From contig NZ_JAGBLU010000025.1 of the NCBI RefSeq assembly GCF_017635265.1, positions 1-51,436 on the forward strand: a stretch of 51,436 nucleotides of DNA, read 5' to 3'. The notes beneath the pieces were generated by a model. The model was not told the origin of the DNA, did not search any database, and worked only from the letters and a program-made list of their open reading frames with translations. The DNA comes from Butyrivibrio sp. (GTDB taxonomy: Bacteria; Bacillota; Clostridia; Lachnospirales; Lachnospiraceae). Every line of letters starts with the position of its first letter. Position 1 is the stretch's first letter. This document shows, piece after piece, positions 14,548-22,623 of this stretch. A program made the translations under genes and the position numbers.

Positions 14548-16071
14548 ATGTTAAAAAAGAAACTATTTCGCGAGAAGATAAAGGAAGCTGTAAGTTCGGC
14601 TATGCCGATCATTATTATTGTAGCTCTACTTGCATTTTTGGCCGCACCAATAGCAACTGATGTCATGCTGTCATTTATGGTTGGGAGCATACTTTTGATA
14701 ATTGGTCTGGGACTTTTTATGTATGGATCTGATAATTCGATGGTTGTTATTGGAAATCACCTCGGGAGTGTCCTTACAAAATCCAGAAAGCTGAGATTGA
14801 TTATCACTGTCAGCTTTATTATAGGAGTACTCATTACCATGGCAGAGCCTGATCTTCAGGTTCTGTCGGGAAATGTGGCACATATAAATTCCTTTGTACT
14901 TGTACTCACCGTATCAATTGGCGTTGGACTGTTTTTGGTACTGTGCATGCTTAGGATTTTATTTGGAATACAGCTACGGATTTTATTATGGATTTTTTAT
15001 GCTGCTGTCTTTGTACTTGCTTTTGCTGCTGATCCGGACTATATTAGTGTCGCTTTTGATTCGGGCGGTGTTACCACAGGACCCATGACAGCTCCTTTTA
15101 TCATTGCGTTGGGAGTTGGAGTTGCTGCAATAAGAAGTGATAAAAATGCCGAATCAGACAGTTTTGGTCTTGTTGCATTATGTTCTATAGGTCCTATCTT
15201 GTCAGTTCTGATATTGGGATTTTTTTATCCAAGTGAATCTACTGAAATAGCTTCTGATATTGCCAGAAGCTATTCAGATACTGTAGAACTTGGATTTGCA
15301 TATATAAAATCCCTTCCGACTTATGTAAAAGAAGTGTCAGTTTCCCTTTTGCCTATATTGATTATTTTTTTAGTGTTTCAGAAAATGGCCTTTCATCTTA
15401 ACCGGGAATCGGTCGAGAGAATTCTGGTGGGAATGCTTTTTACATATGTAGGACTTGTGATTTTTCTCATGGGAGTAAATGTAGGATTTTCTTCTCTTGG
15501 ACTTATTCTTGGTCAGACACTTGCAGGTGGATGGACAAGGTATTTACTGATACCAATATATGCTATGATAGGCTGGTTTGTTGTCTCTGCAGAACCGGCA
15601 GTGCATACACTTACCAAGCAGGTAGAGGAAATAAGTGCAGGGGCAGTTACAAGCAATGAAATGCTTCGAAGCTTGCAGGTGGCTATATCTTTTGCCATGG
15701 CTCTGTCTATGATCAGGGTTCTGACCGGGATAAGCATCCTATGGCTTGTTGTGCCAGGGTATCTTATTGCACTTATTATGTCATTTTTTGTTCCTTCAAT
15801 ATTTACGGCCATAGCTTTTGACTCCGGAGGCGTGGCATCAGGACCAATGTCGGCTACATTTATGCTCCCTTTTGCTATTGGCGTATGCAAGGCTGTTGGG
15901 GGAAATATATTAACAGATGCATTTGGAACAGTAGCACTTGTTGCGATGATGCCTCTTATCACTGTTCAGATCATGGGACTTCGATTTGTATACTCAGGAA
16001 AGCGTGATGCAGAGCTTTCACAGGAGCAATACTCTGATACTGACATAATTGAGCTTTGGGAGGTGGAGTGA
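14548..16071 (+). CDS. DUF1538 membrane protein (two DUF1538 repeats)
   Basis: 507 residues from ATG 14548 (CGGAG upstream). About 12 membrane segments in two halves. Each half carries a near-identical signature: AFDSGGVTTGPMTAPF at about 170 and AFDSGGVASGPMSATF at about 426, followed by D-F/A-F-G-LVAL. These are the hallmarks of DUF1538, a transporter-like family of unknown substrate. The stop overlaps the ATG of the tandem PII gene, so the PII protein almost surely regulates it, much as GlnK regulates AmtB (inference). Confidence 0.85.
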   Translation: MLKKKLFREKIKEAVSSAMPIIIIVALLAFLAAPIATDVMLSFMVGSILLIIGLGLFMYGSDNSMVVIGNHLGSVLTKSRKLRLIITVSFIIGVLITMAEPDLQVLSGNVAHINSFVLVLTVSIGVGLFLVLCMLRILFGIQLRILLWIFYAAVFVLAFAADPDYISVAFDSGGVTTGPMTAPFIIALGVGVAAIRSDKNAESDSFGLVALCSIGPILSVLILGFFYPSESTEIASDIARSYSDTVELGFAYIKSLPTYVKEVSVSLLPILIIFLVFQKMAFHLNRESVERILVGMLFTYVGLVIFLMGVNVGFSSLGLILGQTLAGGWTRYLLIPIYAMIGWFVVSAEPAVHTLTKQVEEISAGAVTSNEMLRSLQVAISFAMALSMIRVLTGISILWLVVPGYLIALIMSFFVPSIFTAIAFDSGGVASGPMSATFMLPFAIGVCKAVGGNILTDAFGTVALVAMMPLITVQIMGLRFVYSGKRDAELSQEQYSDTDIIELWEVE

Positions 16072-16739
16072 TGGACATTGGACTGATGATCACAATATTG
16101 GACAGAATAGAGCTATACGATGTCATGAAGTTTTATGAAAAAAACAATATAATTCCGGTTATTACCATGCTTGGGAGAGGAACAGCCACACAAAAACAAC
16201 TCAGGATTCTAGGACTTGATAATACACAAAAAGCTCTTATTGCAGGTGTGATATCCGGCGGCGAAACTCATGACTTTTTTTCTAAGGCAAAAAGAGAGTT
16301 GATGATAGATATTCCCGGAAATGGAGTCATGATGTCTGTTCCGCTTAAAAGCGTCGGCGGAGGGAAAACACTGTCATATATCGCAAATGAAAGAAAACCT
16401 GACAAGGAGGTGCCTAAGATGGAATTTAAGCATGAACTTATAGTAGTTGTTGCTAATAGCGGATATACAGATGATGTGATGGATGTCGCAAGAGATGCCG
16501 GTGCCGGTGGTGGAACCGTTATTCATGCCAAAGGAACGGGAGCCAAGCTTGCAAACAAGTTTTTTGGAGTTTCCCTTGCAGAAGAAAAAGAGGTAATGCT
16601 TATAGCAGAAACATGCACCAAAAAGACCACAATCATGAAATCTATAGCTGAAAAAGTGGGACCAACAACACCAGCAGGGGCGATTTGTTTTTCACTCCCT
16701 ATAACAGAAATTGCAGGAATAAGAATGCTGGAGGACTGA
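16071..16739 (+). CDS. Tandem PII-like regulator
   Basis: 222 residues from ATG 16071 overlapping the DUF1538 stop (TGATG), with GGGAGGTGGAG upstream. Two PII-type ferredoxin-fold domains: residues 1-105 (ITILDRIELYDVMKFYEKNN, GRGTATQKQLRILG) and 118-222 (HELIVVVANSGYTDDVMDVA, then GAGGGTVIHAKGTG and the C-terminal AGAICFSLPITEIAG). PII proteins bind ATP/ADP and small effectors and plug or gate membrane partners. The partner is the DUF1538 protein encoded just before it. Confidence 0.85.
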   Translation: MDIGLMITILDRIELYDVMKFYEKNNIIPVITMLGRGTATQKQLRILGLDNTQKALIAGVISGGETHDFFSKAKRELMIDIPGNGVMMSVPLKSVGGGKTLSYIANERKPDKEVPKMEFKHELIVVVANSGYTDDVMDVARDAGAGGGTVIHAKGTGAKLANKFFGVSLAEEKEVMLIAETCTKKTTIMKSIAEKVGPTTPAGAICFSLPITEIAGIRMLED

Positions 16740-16750
16740 ATAAACAAGTT

Positions 16751-17032
16751 ATGAAGTTAATGCAGAAACTTCTTCAGGAGAAATATAAAGACAAATGGGA
16801 ACCTATTGGATCAGAGACAGGGAAGAATAAGCTTCTCCGGATGGTGGGAGAGATTGGCGAAGTTATAGATATTGTTAAGAAAAATGGTGGGGCTAAAGCC
16901 GCTACAGATTACTTAGTTTTCAAAACAGCATTTACTGAAATGCATAATAGATATACCGCATTTTTGGTTGAGAGGAGAAGTTGGTATGGCGGGACAGATT
17001 ACGCACATGGAAGTTGCGTACAGATTAATTGA
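16751..17032 (+). pseudogene. MazG-like pyrophosphohydrolase with internal deletion
   Basis: Starts like a MazG-type all-alpha NTP pyrophosphatase (LLQEKYKDKWEPIGSETGKN, LLRMVGEIGEVIDIVKKNG) and then passes to AFTEMHNRY, which resembles the family's final helix. The middle helices with the ELADVL/EE metal site (about 40-45 residues) are absent, and the last 25 residues look like read-through. The tail overlaps the next gene's start by 47 bases. Probably inactive. Confidence 0.5.
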
Positions 17033-18152
17033 CAGATTGGGGATAGATGAGGGAAAAGAGGAATATATACTCGGCTCGGTAGCTCCGGATTCGGTGCATT
17101 TTGATGAAGAGTATCTGCCCAGGAAAATCCATTCACACCTCTTCGAAAACTGCGGACCATGGGGAGATACGCAGAACTACGATAATTGGATCATAAATAT
17201 CAAAGCCTTTTGGAACAAATATGTGGTAAAAGAAAATGACAATATTCGAAAGGCTTTCTATATAGGAATAGCGGTGCATTGCCTAACGGATTACTGGAAC
17301 GATCTGCTGATCTGGCGTGCTCTGCAAAAAGAAATGATTCCGCCAATGACTTATGACGTATTCAAGGAAGAGTATTACCCTGAAGCAAACAGAATAGACA
17401 GGTGGCTCTATCAGAACATGGATGACGCAGATGAGATAATGCGACTTCTGGAAGATTCAAAAGAAGGGGACTTTGAGGACTATGTAAAGGCTGCCTGTAT
17501 GACCCGGATGAAAAGACATCTCATAGACGTGCAGTACAATCTTCCTGAACCTATTGATGTTTCCAGCCATAAATACTATCAGTCGGATATGATCCTAAAG
17601 TTTGTGAGCGATGTTCCGGACAGAATCTGCGGGCAGATAAAAGAGTTTTGCAGCGACGCTCCGGCTTTGGTACAGCTTATAAATGATGATTATCTTGGAC
17701 GTGTAGAGAAACTTCGCCATGCATGCAGAGGAATATTTGTAAGGGACGGAAGAGTTCTTCTGTGCCATCGGCCAAAGAGTGGCTTATACATAATCCCGGG
17801 CGGAGGCGTAGAAGGACATGAGGGCTACACCGAGTGCTGCGAGCGAGAGATGCTTGAGGAGACCGGGTACAGGACAAAGGTCATATCAGGATATCTTGAT
17901 ATTGAAGAGCTCTTTGATGTATGGAGGCATATCAATCATTACTTTATTTGTGAGTTTGTAGAAGATACCGGAGTTCAACATCTTACAGAAGCGGAAAGGC
18001 TTGCAGGATACACAAATGCATGGGTACCTCTTCAGGAGGCAATAGAAATATTTGGAAAATATGAGGATTACCATGCCACGGATATAGCAGTTTTTGGGCT
18101 ATACAGACGTGAATATGTTGCACTTAAAGAGTATCATGACCTTTATTCATGA
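16986..18152 (+). CDS. Zinc-dependent phospholipase C-like domain fused to Nudix hydrolase
   Basis: 388 residues; ATG 16986 follows GAGAGGAGAAG. Residues 1-220 resemble the zinc-dependent phospholipase C/S1-P1-like helical fold: AGQITHMEVAYRLID, YILGSVAPDSVHFDE, HSHLFENCG, and IAVHCLTDYWND, all rich in His/Asp metal ligands. Residues about 240-388 form a Nudix domain: GIFVRDGRVLLCHRPKSG, GGGVEGHEGYTECCEREMLE and ETGY, a complete Nudix box. The fusion suggests linked handling of a phosphorylated substrate, but the substrate is unknown. It sits at the right edge of the repeat-flanked segment. Confidence 0.8.
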   Translation: MAGQITHMEVAYRLIDRLGIDEGKEEYILGSVAPDSVHFDEEYLPRKIHSHLFENCGPWGDTQNYDNWIINIKAFWNKYVVKENDNIRKAFYIGIAVHCLTDYWNDLLIWRALQKEMIPPMTYDVFKEEYYPEANRIDRWLYQNMDDADEIMRLLEDSKEGDFEDYVKAACMTRMKRHLIDVQYNLPEPIDVSSHKYYQSDMILKFVSDVPDRICGQIKEFCSDAPALVQLINDDYLGRVEKLRHACRGIFVRDGRVLLCHRPKSGLYIIPGGGVEGHEGYTECCEREMLEETGYRTKVISGYLDIEELFDVWRHINHYFICEFVEDTGVQHLTEAERLAGYTNAWVPLQEAIEIFGKYEDYHATDIAVFGLYRREYVALKEYHDLYS

Positions 18153-18247
18153 TTAGGATGGTCTAAAATAATCAATTCCCAAACAACTGAATAAAGAAAG
18201 TGTTTGCTATATTTATTTTTCAAAAAAGGAGATTTTGAAATAATTGC
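18144..18247 (+). repeat. ~104-bp direct repeat, right copy
   Basis: Diverged copy of 13868-13969: same GGTCTAAAATAAT, AATTCCCAAA, CAACTGAATAAA and AAAAGGAGATTT blocks. The start codon position reads ATA, and no open frame follows. It separates the zinc-PLC/Nudix gene from the PAP2 gene. Confidence 0.85.
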
Positions 18248-18306
18248 GCAATTACTGGTGAGTGTAAGGTAAAATTATAAAGAGACAGAGCTGAAGGAGA
18301 TGGAAA

Positions 18307-19209
18307 ATGAAAAAGAAAAAAATCATGGCGGTTCCCACTGTATGTTTTTGGAGTGTCATAGCCACTTGCTTTCTTGGGATAATCGTCGGATCATTTTATG
18401 ATTTTGGTATCAGTGAGGCAATTGCCAATAAAACTGAGCTTGGTGCTTTCTTTGCTACTTACGGATCATACTTTTCATATTGTTTGTATCCCGCAGCCGG
18501 GTCATGTTTATTTGTGGGGCTCAAGAAGAAGGGAGATCGTTACCGTGTACTGGCATATACTTTGCTGGCGTTGAGTTTGTTTATGGCAGTGTATTATTCT
18601 AACAGTTATAACGGCAAAAATGTTCGCCAGTTGTTTGGATATTCTGCCGGACAGTCCTCCCCAATATTATCAGTTGTAAGCTGGGGGTTCTGGGTTGTGT
18701 TGTATTCCTGGATACCATTTGTGATGATACGTCTGTTGGATGACAGAAACCCTGACAGACTAATTGCCGTTGGAGCAGCAATACTTATCGCCGGTATAAC
18801 TGCAGACAATGTGAACTCGTGGCTCAAGCAGGTTGCTTCAAGACCTCGTTATAAATACCTGATCACATTAGACAATCCGATAAGCCAGTTTCGCAACTGG
18901 TGGCAAATGATTCCAAACCTTGCCGGTAGTGATGACAATTTCAAATCTTGGCCCAGTGGAAATATGACTATTGCAAGTATGATGTTTTCACTTCCGATGC
19001 TTGCGGATGTAATGAAAAAAAGAAGCAACAGTAAGAATCTTATCTGCTTTATTGTCGCTTGTCTTTATGTGCTGATTTATGGTTATAACCGTATCCACAT
19101 GACTAATCATTTTTTATCTGATGTATGCTTTGGAACTTTGATTACATATTTTATTTATGTCGTCGTAAGTGAAGCATTTCTATCCGCGAGTGAAAAGTCA
19201 AGCGGCTGA
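18307..19209 (+). CDS. PAP2-superfamily membrane phosphatase, catalytic His replaced
   Basis: 300 residues, about six membrane segments. The three phosphatidic-acid-phosphatase motifs are present in order: KQVASRPRYK (C1), SWPSGN (C2) and YNRIHMTNHFLSD (C3). In C2 the usual PSGH histidine is Asn, and in C3 the usual Ser-Arg is Asn-Arg. Since the C2 His takes part in catalysis, the enzyme may be inactive or use another mechanism. ATG 18307 has AAGGAGATGG upstream. Lipid-phosphate or undecaprenyl-PP hydrolysis would be the normal role. Confidence 0.75.
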   Translation: MKKKKIMAVPTVCFWSVIATCFLGIIVGSFYDFGISEAIANKTELGAFFATYGSYFSYCLYPAAGSCLFVGLKKKGDRYRVLAYTLLALSLFMAVYYSNSYNGKNVRQLFGYSAGQSSPILSVVSWGFWVVLYSWIPFVMIRLLDDRNPDRLIAVGAAILIAGITADNVNSWLKQVASRPRYKYLITLDNPISQFRNWWQMIPNLAGSDDNFKSWPSGNMTIASMMFSLPMLADVMKKRSNSKNLICFIVACLYVLIYGYNRIHMTNHFLSDVCFGTLITYFIYVVVSEAFLSASEKSSG

Positions 19210-19297
19210 CGGCAGATATGGAGTTAATAGAAAACATTAAGAAAAAAACACACTTTTGAAAAAGAAATTATACAAATAATAAATATTGGAGCAAGTA

Positions 19298-19750
19298 ATG
19301 AGAAAAGCACGTACGGAAAAAGAAAACGCAATAAGAGAGAAGATGATTTCAGAGTTGTATTCAAATGAATATAACAAGTTTATTGGATTTGAGGTTTTGG
19401 AACTAAGCCCGACATATAGTAAATCAAGAGTCAAGTGTGATTCGAGATTGAACAATACCTATGGAAGTATACATGGAGGGGCACTTCTGTCCTTCGTGGA
19501 TGCCATGGCAGGTGCTACCGGAAGTATGAGCGGATACTATGTCACAACTGTTTCTGCTAATCTTAATTTTCTTTTACCGGCAGTAAACACTGAATATATA
19601 TACTGTGAATGCATGAAACTTAAGACCGGAAAGCATATCCTTGTATTTGATATAAGGGTTACTGATGACGAAGGAAATCTTTTGGATAGTGGCGAGTTTT
19701 CTTTCTTTGCAAGTAAAGTTCCGGTGCTGGGGGATAACTTAAGATTTTAG
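19298..19750 (+). CDS. PaaI-type hot-dog thioesterase
   Basis: 150 residues from ATG 19298 (TTGGAG upstream). Hot-dog fold: SRLNNTYGSIHGGALLSFVD, with the HGGAL-x-x-x-x-D helix of PaaI/YbgC-like acyl-CoA thioesterases, then TTVSANLNFLLPA. It likely hydrolyses an acyl- or aryl-CoA. Short gaps (47 bases) link it to the SGNH gene that follows. Confidence 0.78.
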   Translation: MRKARTEKENAIREKMISELYSNEYNKFIGFEVLELSPTYSKSRVKCDSRLNNTYGSIHGGALLSFVDAMAGATGSMSGYYVTTVSANLNFLLPAVNTEYIYCECMKLKTGKHILVFDIRVTDDEGNLLDSGEFSFFASKVPVLGDNLRF

Positions 19751-19797
19751 ATCAGAAGTGGTCCTGAAAAAAAGCAAAAAAGTTGGAGATAAAAAAC

Positions 19798-20343
19798 ATG
19801 AGAACACTTTTTATTGGAAACAGTCACACTTATTACAATGACATGCCAAAGATATTCAAGGATATCTGTGCTGAAAATGGAATCGATATGCAGGTGACCA
19901 TGCTGACGAAGGGTGGCATGGGACTGGATTATCATGCTGAAAATGAGCAGACAAGGTTCAACATCCTTTTTGGCGATTATGATTTTGTCATATTACAGCA
20001 TGTTGCTCATCCAATGGGGGAATTTAGAGTAATGGAAGAAGCTGCAGATAAGATCATGGCATGGATCAGGCAGACAAAGGCAATACCATGTTATTACATG
20101 ACTTGGACTGAAGAAAACAATGAGGAGTTTCAGCCTGAGATGTCTTCCAGATATAGGAAACTGGCAGAAAAACACAAATGTCTGGTAGCTCCTGTTGGTG
20201 AAAAATGGTGGGAAGAGATTCATAAGCATCCTGATGTTGATATGTACTTTGAGGACAGAAGACACGCGTCACCAGCCGGCTCCAACCTGGCTGCAAAGAT
20301 CATATTTGAGACTTTAAAAGATAAGATTCAAAGAGATGAATAA
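19798..20343 (+). CDS. SGNH/GDSL-like hydrolase
   Basis: 181 residues from ATG 19798 after TTGGAGAT. Block I reads LFIGNSHTYYNDMP (nucleophile Ser), a G-containing block MLTKGGMGLDYH follows, then DFVILQHVAHP, and the C-terminal RRHASPAGSNLAA supplies His of the triad. Cytosolic, no signal peptide. Such short SGNH proteins are esterases or deacetylases on sugars or lipids; the substrate is unknown. Confidence 0.72.
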   Translation: MRTLFIGNSHTYYNDMPKIFKDICAENGIDMQVTMLTKGGMGLDYHAENEQTRFNILFGDYDFVILQHVAHPMGEFRVMEEAADKIMAWIRQTKAIPCYYMTWTEENNEEFQPEMSSRYRKLAEKHKCLVAPVGEKWWEEIHKHPDVDMYFEDRRHASPAGSNLAAKIIFETLKDKIQRDE

Positions 20344-20388
20344 TAAGGAAATTGATAAAAATACGCCTACAGATTTAAAAGAAAAAAT

Positions 20389-20676
20389 GTGGACATTGGA
20401 ATCAGGACACTGATAGCAACAGCTTTTGGTGTGATCATTGGTCTCATATTTAATGACAATGAACTTGATATGGGTGGAAGCTTTGATTTTTTCGGAGATA
20501 TAAGCCATTCCGATTACGATAATCTTACGAAGGAGCAGTTGAATAACAGGCTATATCTTAAAAATGTAATGATTGACAGTGGATTTGTTCCGTTAAGGGA
20601 AGAGTGGTGGCATTATACACTTAAGGATGAACCTTATCACTATACATACTTTACATTTCAAAACAGAAGTATATGA
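20389..20676 (+). pseudogene. VanX-type D-Ala-D-Ala dipeptidase C-terminal remnant
   Basis: Residues from about 25 on match the end of M15D dipeptidases: ELDMGGSFDFFGD, LTKEQLNNRLYLKNVMIDSG and EWWHYTL, which carries the catalytic Glu and the last zinc His. The SxHxxGxAxD zinc motif that should come before is missing; instead there is a hydrophobic GIRTLIATAFGVIIGLIF resembling the first helix of an aromatic-acid-exporter protein. A 25-codon frame (20336-20413) precedes it in another phase. This looks like two gene ends joined by deletion. Confidence 0.6.
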
Positions 20677-20704
20677 CAAGATAAAACATTTTTGTGGGGG
20701 AAAA

Positions 20705-22534
20705 GTGAAAAAAGGGGAGTTTTCTGAAAATTATTTAAGTCTTAGTCAGAGTAAGCAGATTCAGGCTTTGGCATGTATTGGAATTATGGTGCACCACGTG
20801 ACTCAACAGATAACTTCTTATGGAAGTCATCCAAAGGGCCCGATTACTGTATTTAATTACATAGGATTTCTGTTTACAGGTCTGTTTTTCTTTTTTTCCG
20901 GTTATGGTCTTTTATACAGCTATCGTTCAAAAGAGAATTATCTTGACAATTTTTTGCCTAAAAGACTTACAGCAGTTCTTTTGCCATTTTGGTTTATTAA
21001 TCTCATTATAGTTGTTGTACAGATTTTTTATGAAAAAGAGGTGCTGAGCTTTTGCGGAGCTTTACAGAAAGTTTTTGGAGCGATTCTTGTAAATAGCAAT
21101 GGCTGGTTTGTGGTTGAAATTGTTATTTTGTATTTATTGTTTTATTGTGCTTTTTTGCTTGTTAAGAATAAGGATCTGGCGCTTGGAATATTGTGTGCTG
21201 CAACATTTCTTCTTATGGGGTATAGCTTTTTTCAGGGGCATGATCCTATAGATGCAAAAGTTCACTGGTTTAGGGGAGAATGGTGGTACAATTCTACAAT
21301 TTGCTTTTGTTATGGGCTGTTATATGCAAGATTCAGAGAGAAAATAGAAAGTATTCTAAAATCAGCATATGGCAGAATGACCATTATTATGGGAATTTTA
21401 ACTATAATAATGATCATAACCTGTATTTATACGCTTGATAACTATGGTTATTATAGGGATTGGGTGCACAACGGAGCCGGGTACGCCGCGATAACTCTTT
21501 TGGTACAGATGATTGCGTGCGTTATTTTTACTACCTTTGTTTTGCTGCTTAATATGAGTATTACAATAAAAAGTAAAGCGCTTGATTATTTGGGAAGTAT
21601 ATTGCTGCCTTTGTTTCTGGTACATGGTTATGTAGTAAATGACCTGTTGCATGACATCGTAGTTGGGGATTTTTTCAGGTATGTGATCATAATTGGTGTC
21701 AGTATAGGAATATCAGCCATTATTTCACCGGCGATAAATTATATAGTCAAAAAAACGCAGAAACTCTTATCTGGAAATAGGATAGCTGGCGATACACTTG
21801 AAGCAAAGATTTTCCAAAAGAATCGAGAAAATACCAGGCGAAAACTTGGAATTGGGCTGGCAATAACCTGTGCTTTTGTATTTCTGTCAGCAATTGTTAT
21901 AACAGTAATGCATTCAATTGTTATTGCAAAAGAATTTAATGAAGAACTAATAGATCTTCAAAACGCAAAAGAGGGAGATGTTCTTAAGTTTGGACGCTTT
22001 GATACGGATCCTCACAACCTCGGCAAGGAAAGACTGACCTGGATTGTATTAAAAAAACAAGGCAATAAGATGTTTCTTTTATCCGAGTATGGTATAGCGG
22101 GGAGTTACTATTATCAGCATCACAAAGAGATTACATGGGAAGAATCTGACATACGAAAGCTTATTAATTCCGAGAAATTTACCGGAATTTTTAGTGATAA
22201 TGAAAAAAGTCTTATAGTAAATAGTGATGGAGATTTGTTATCTCTTTTAACTCCTCTGGAAGCACTGGAATACTTTGATTGTGATGCGGCAAGGGAAATT
22301 GCAATAACTGATACAGCTGTACGAAACGGAGTTAATATTAATACTCCGAGTAAGGCCAATAACTGGGATATGAAAGGCTACAGGTCATCATGGTGGTGGC
22401 TTAGAGGAGTGAATAGTACAGGATGTATTACGGCTCCTATTGTGACTGTTGACGGAACGGTTGTTATTGATGAAAAGGCTGTAAATAAACCGGGCGGAGC
22501 CATAAGACCTGTGATCTGCATTGAAATTCCATAG
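20705..22534 (+). CDS. Acyltransferase-3 membrane protein fused to DUF6273 domain
   Basis: About 609 residues from GTG 20705 (GGGGG upstream); the longer frame from 20627 overlaps the VanX remnant. Residues 15-375 form an acyltransferase-3 membrane domain: KQIQALACIGIMVHHVTQQ, FFFFSGYGLLYSY and about ten membrane segments. After one more membrane segment (about 400-420), the extracellular part is a DUF6273 domain: GDVLKFGRFD, LTWIVLKKQGNKMFLLSEYG, WEESDIRKLINSEKF, WWWLRGV and a C-terminal GGAIRPVICI. The first part would O-acylate an envelope sugar or lipid; the second may bind substrate outside the cell (inference). Confidence 0.82.
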   Translation: MKKGEFSENYLSLSQSKQIQALACIGIMVHHVTQQITSYGSHPKGPITVFNYIGFLFTGLFFFFSGYGLLYSYRSKENYLDNFLPKRLTAVLLPFWFINLIIVVVQIFYEKEVLSFCGALQKVFGAILVNSNGWFVVEIVILYLLFYCAFLLVKNKDLALGILCAATFLLMGYSFFQGHDPIDAKVHWFRGEWWYNSTICFCYGLLYARFREKIESILKSAYGRMTIIMGILTIIMIITCIYTLDNYGYYRDWVHNGAGYAAITLLVQMIACVIFTTFVLLLNMSITIKSKALDYLGSILLPLFLVHGYVVNDLLHDIVVGDFFRYVIIIGVSIGISAIISPAINYIVKKTQKLLSGNRIAGDTLEAKIFQKNRENTRRKLGIGLAITCAFVFLSAIVITVMHSIVIAKEFNEELIDLQNAKEGDVLKFGRFDTDPHNLGKERLTWIVLKKQGNKMFLLSEYGIAGSYYYQHHKEITWEESDIRKLINSEKFTGIFSDNEKSLIVNSDGDLLSLLTPLEALEYFDCDAAREIAITDTAVRNGVNINTPSKANNWDMKGYRSSWWWLRGVNSTGCITAPIVTVDGTVVIDEKAVNKPGGAIRPVICIEIP

Positions 22535-22552
22535 AAGTTTAAAAGCAGACAC

Positions 22553-22582
22553 TTGGCTGTATAGCAGTTGGTAGTGTATAAT
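22553..22582 (+). promoter_or_regulatory. Promoter of the Na+ symporter gene
   Basis: TTGGCT (22553-22558), 18-base spacer, TATAAT (22577-22582), 42 bases before the TTG start at 22624. Confidence 0.55.
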
Positions 22583-22623
22583 GACTTTTATGCTTTTATG
22601 TAATAAGAAGGAGATTTTGTAAT

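Noticed and set aside
20627-20704. Longer start for the acyltransferase-DUF6273 gene at 20627
   Set aside because: The extra residues overlap the VanX remnant in another frame; GTG 20705 has a G-rich ribosome binding site and starts at the conserved region.
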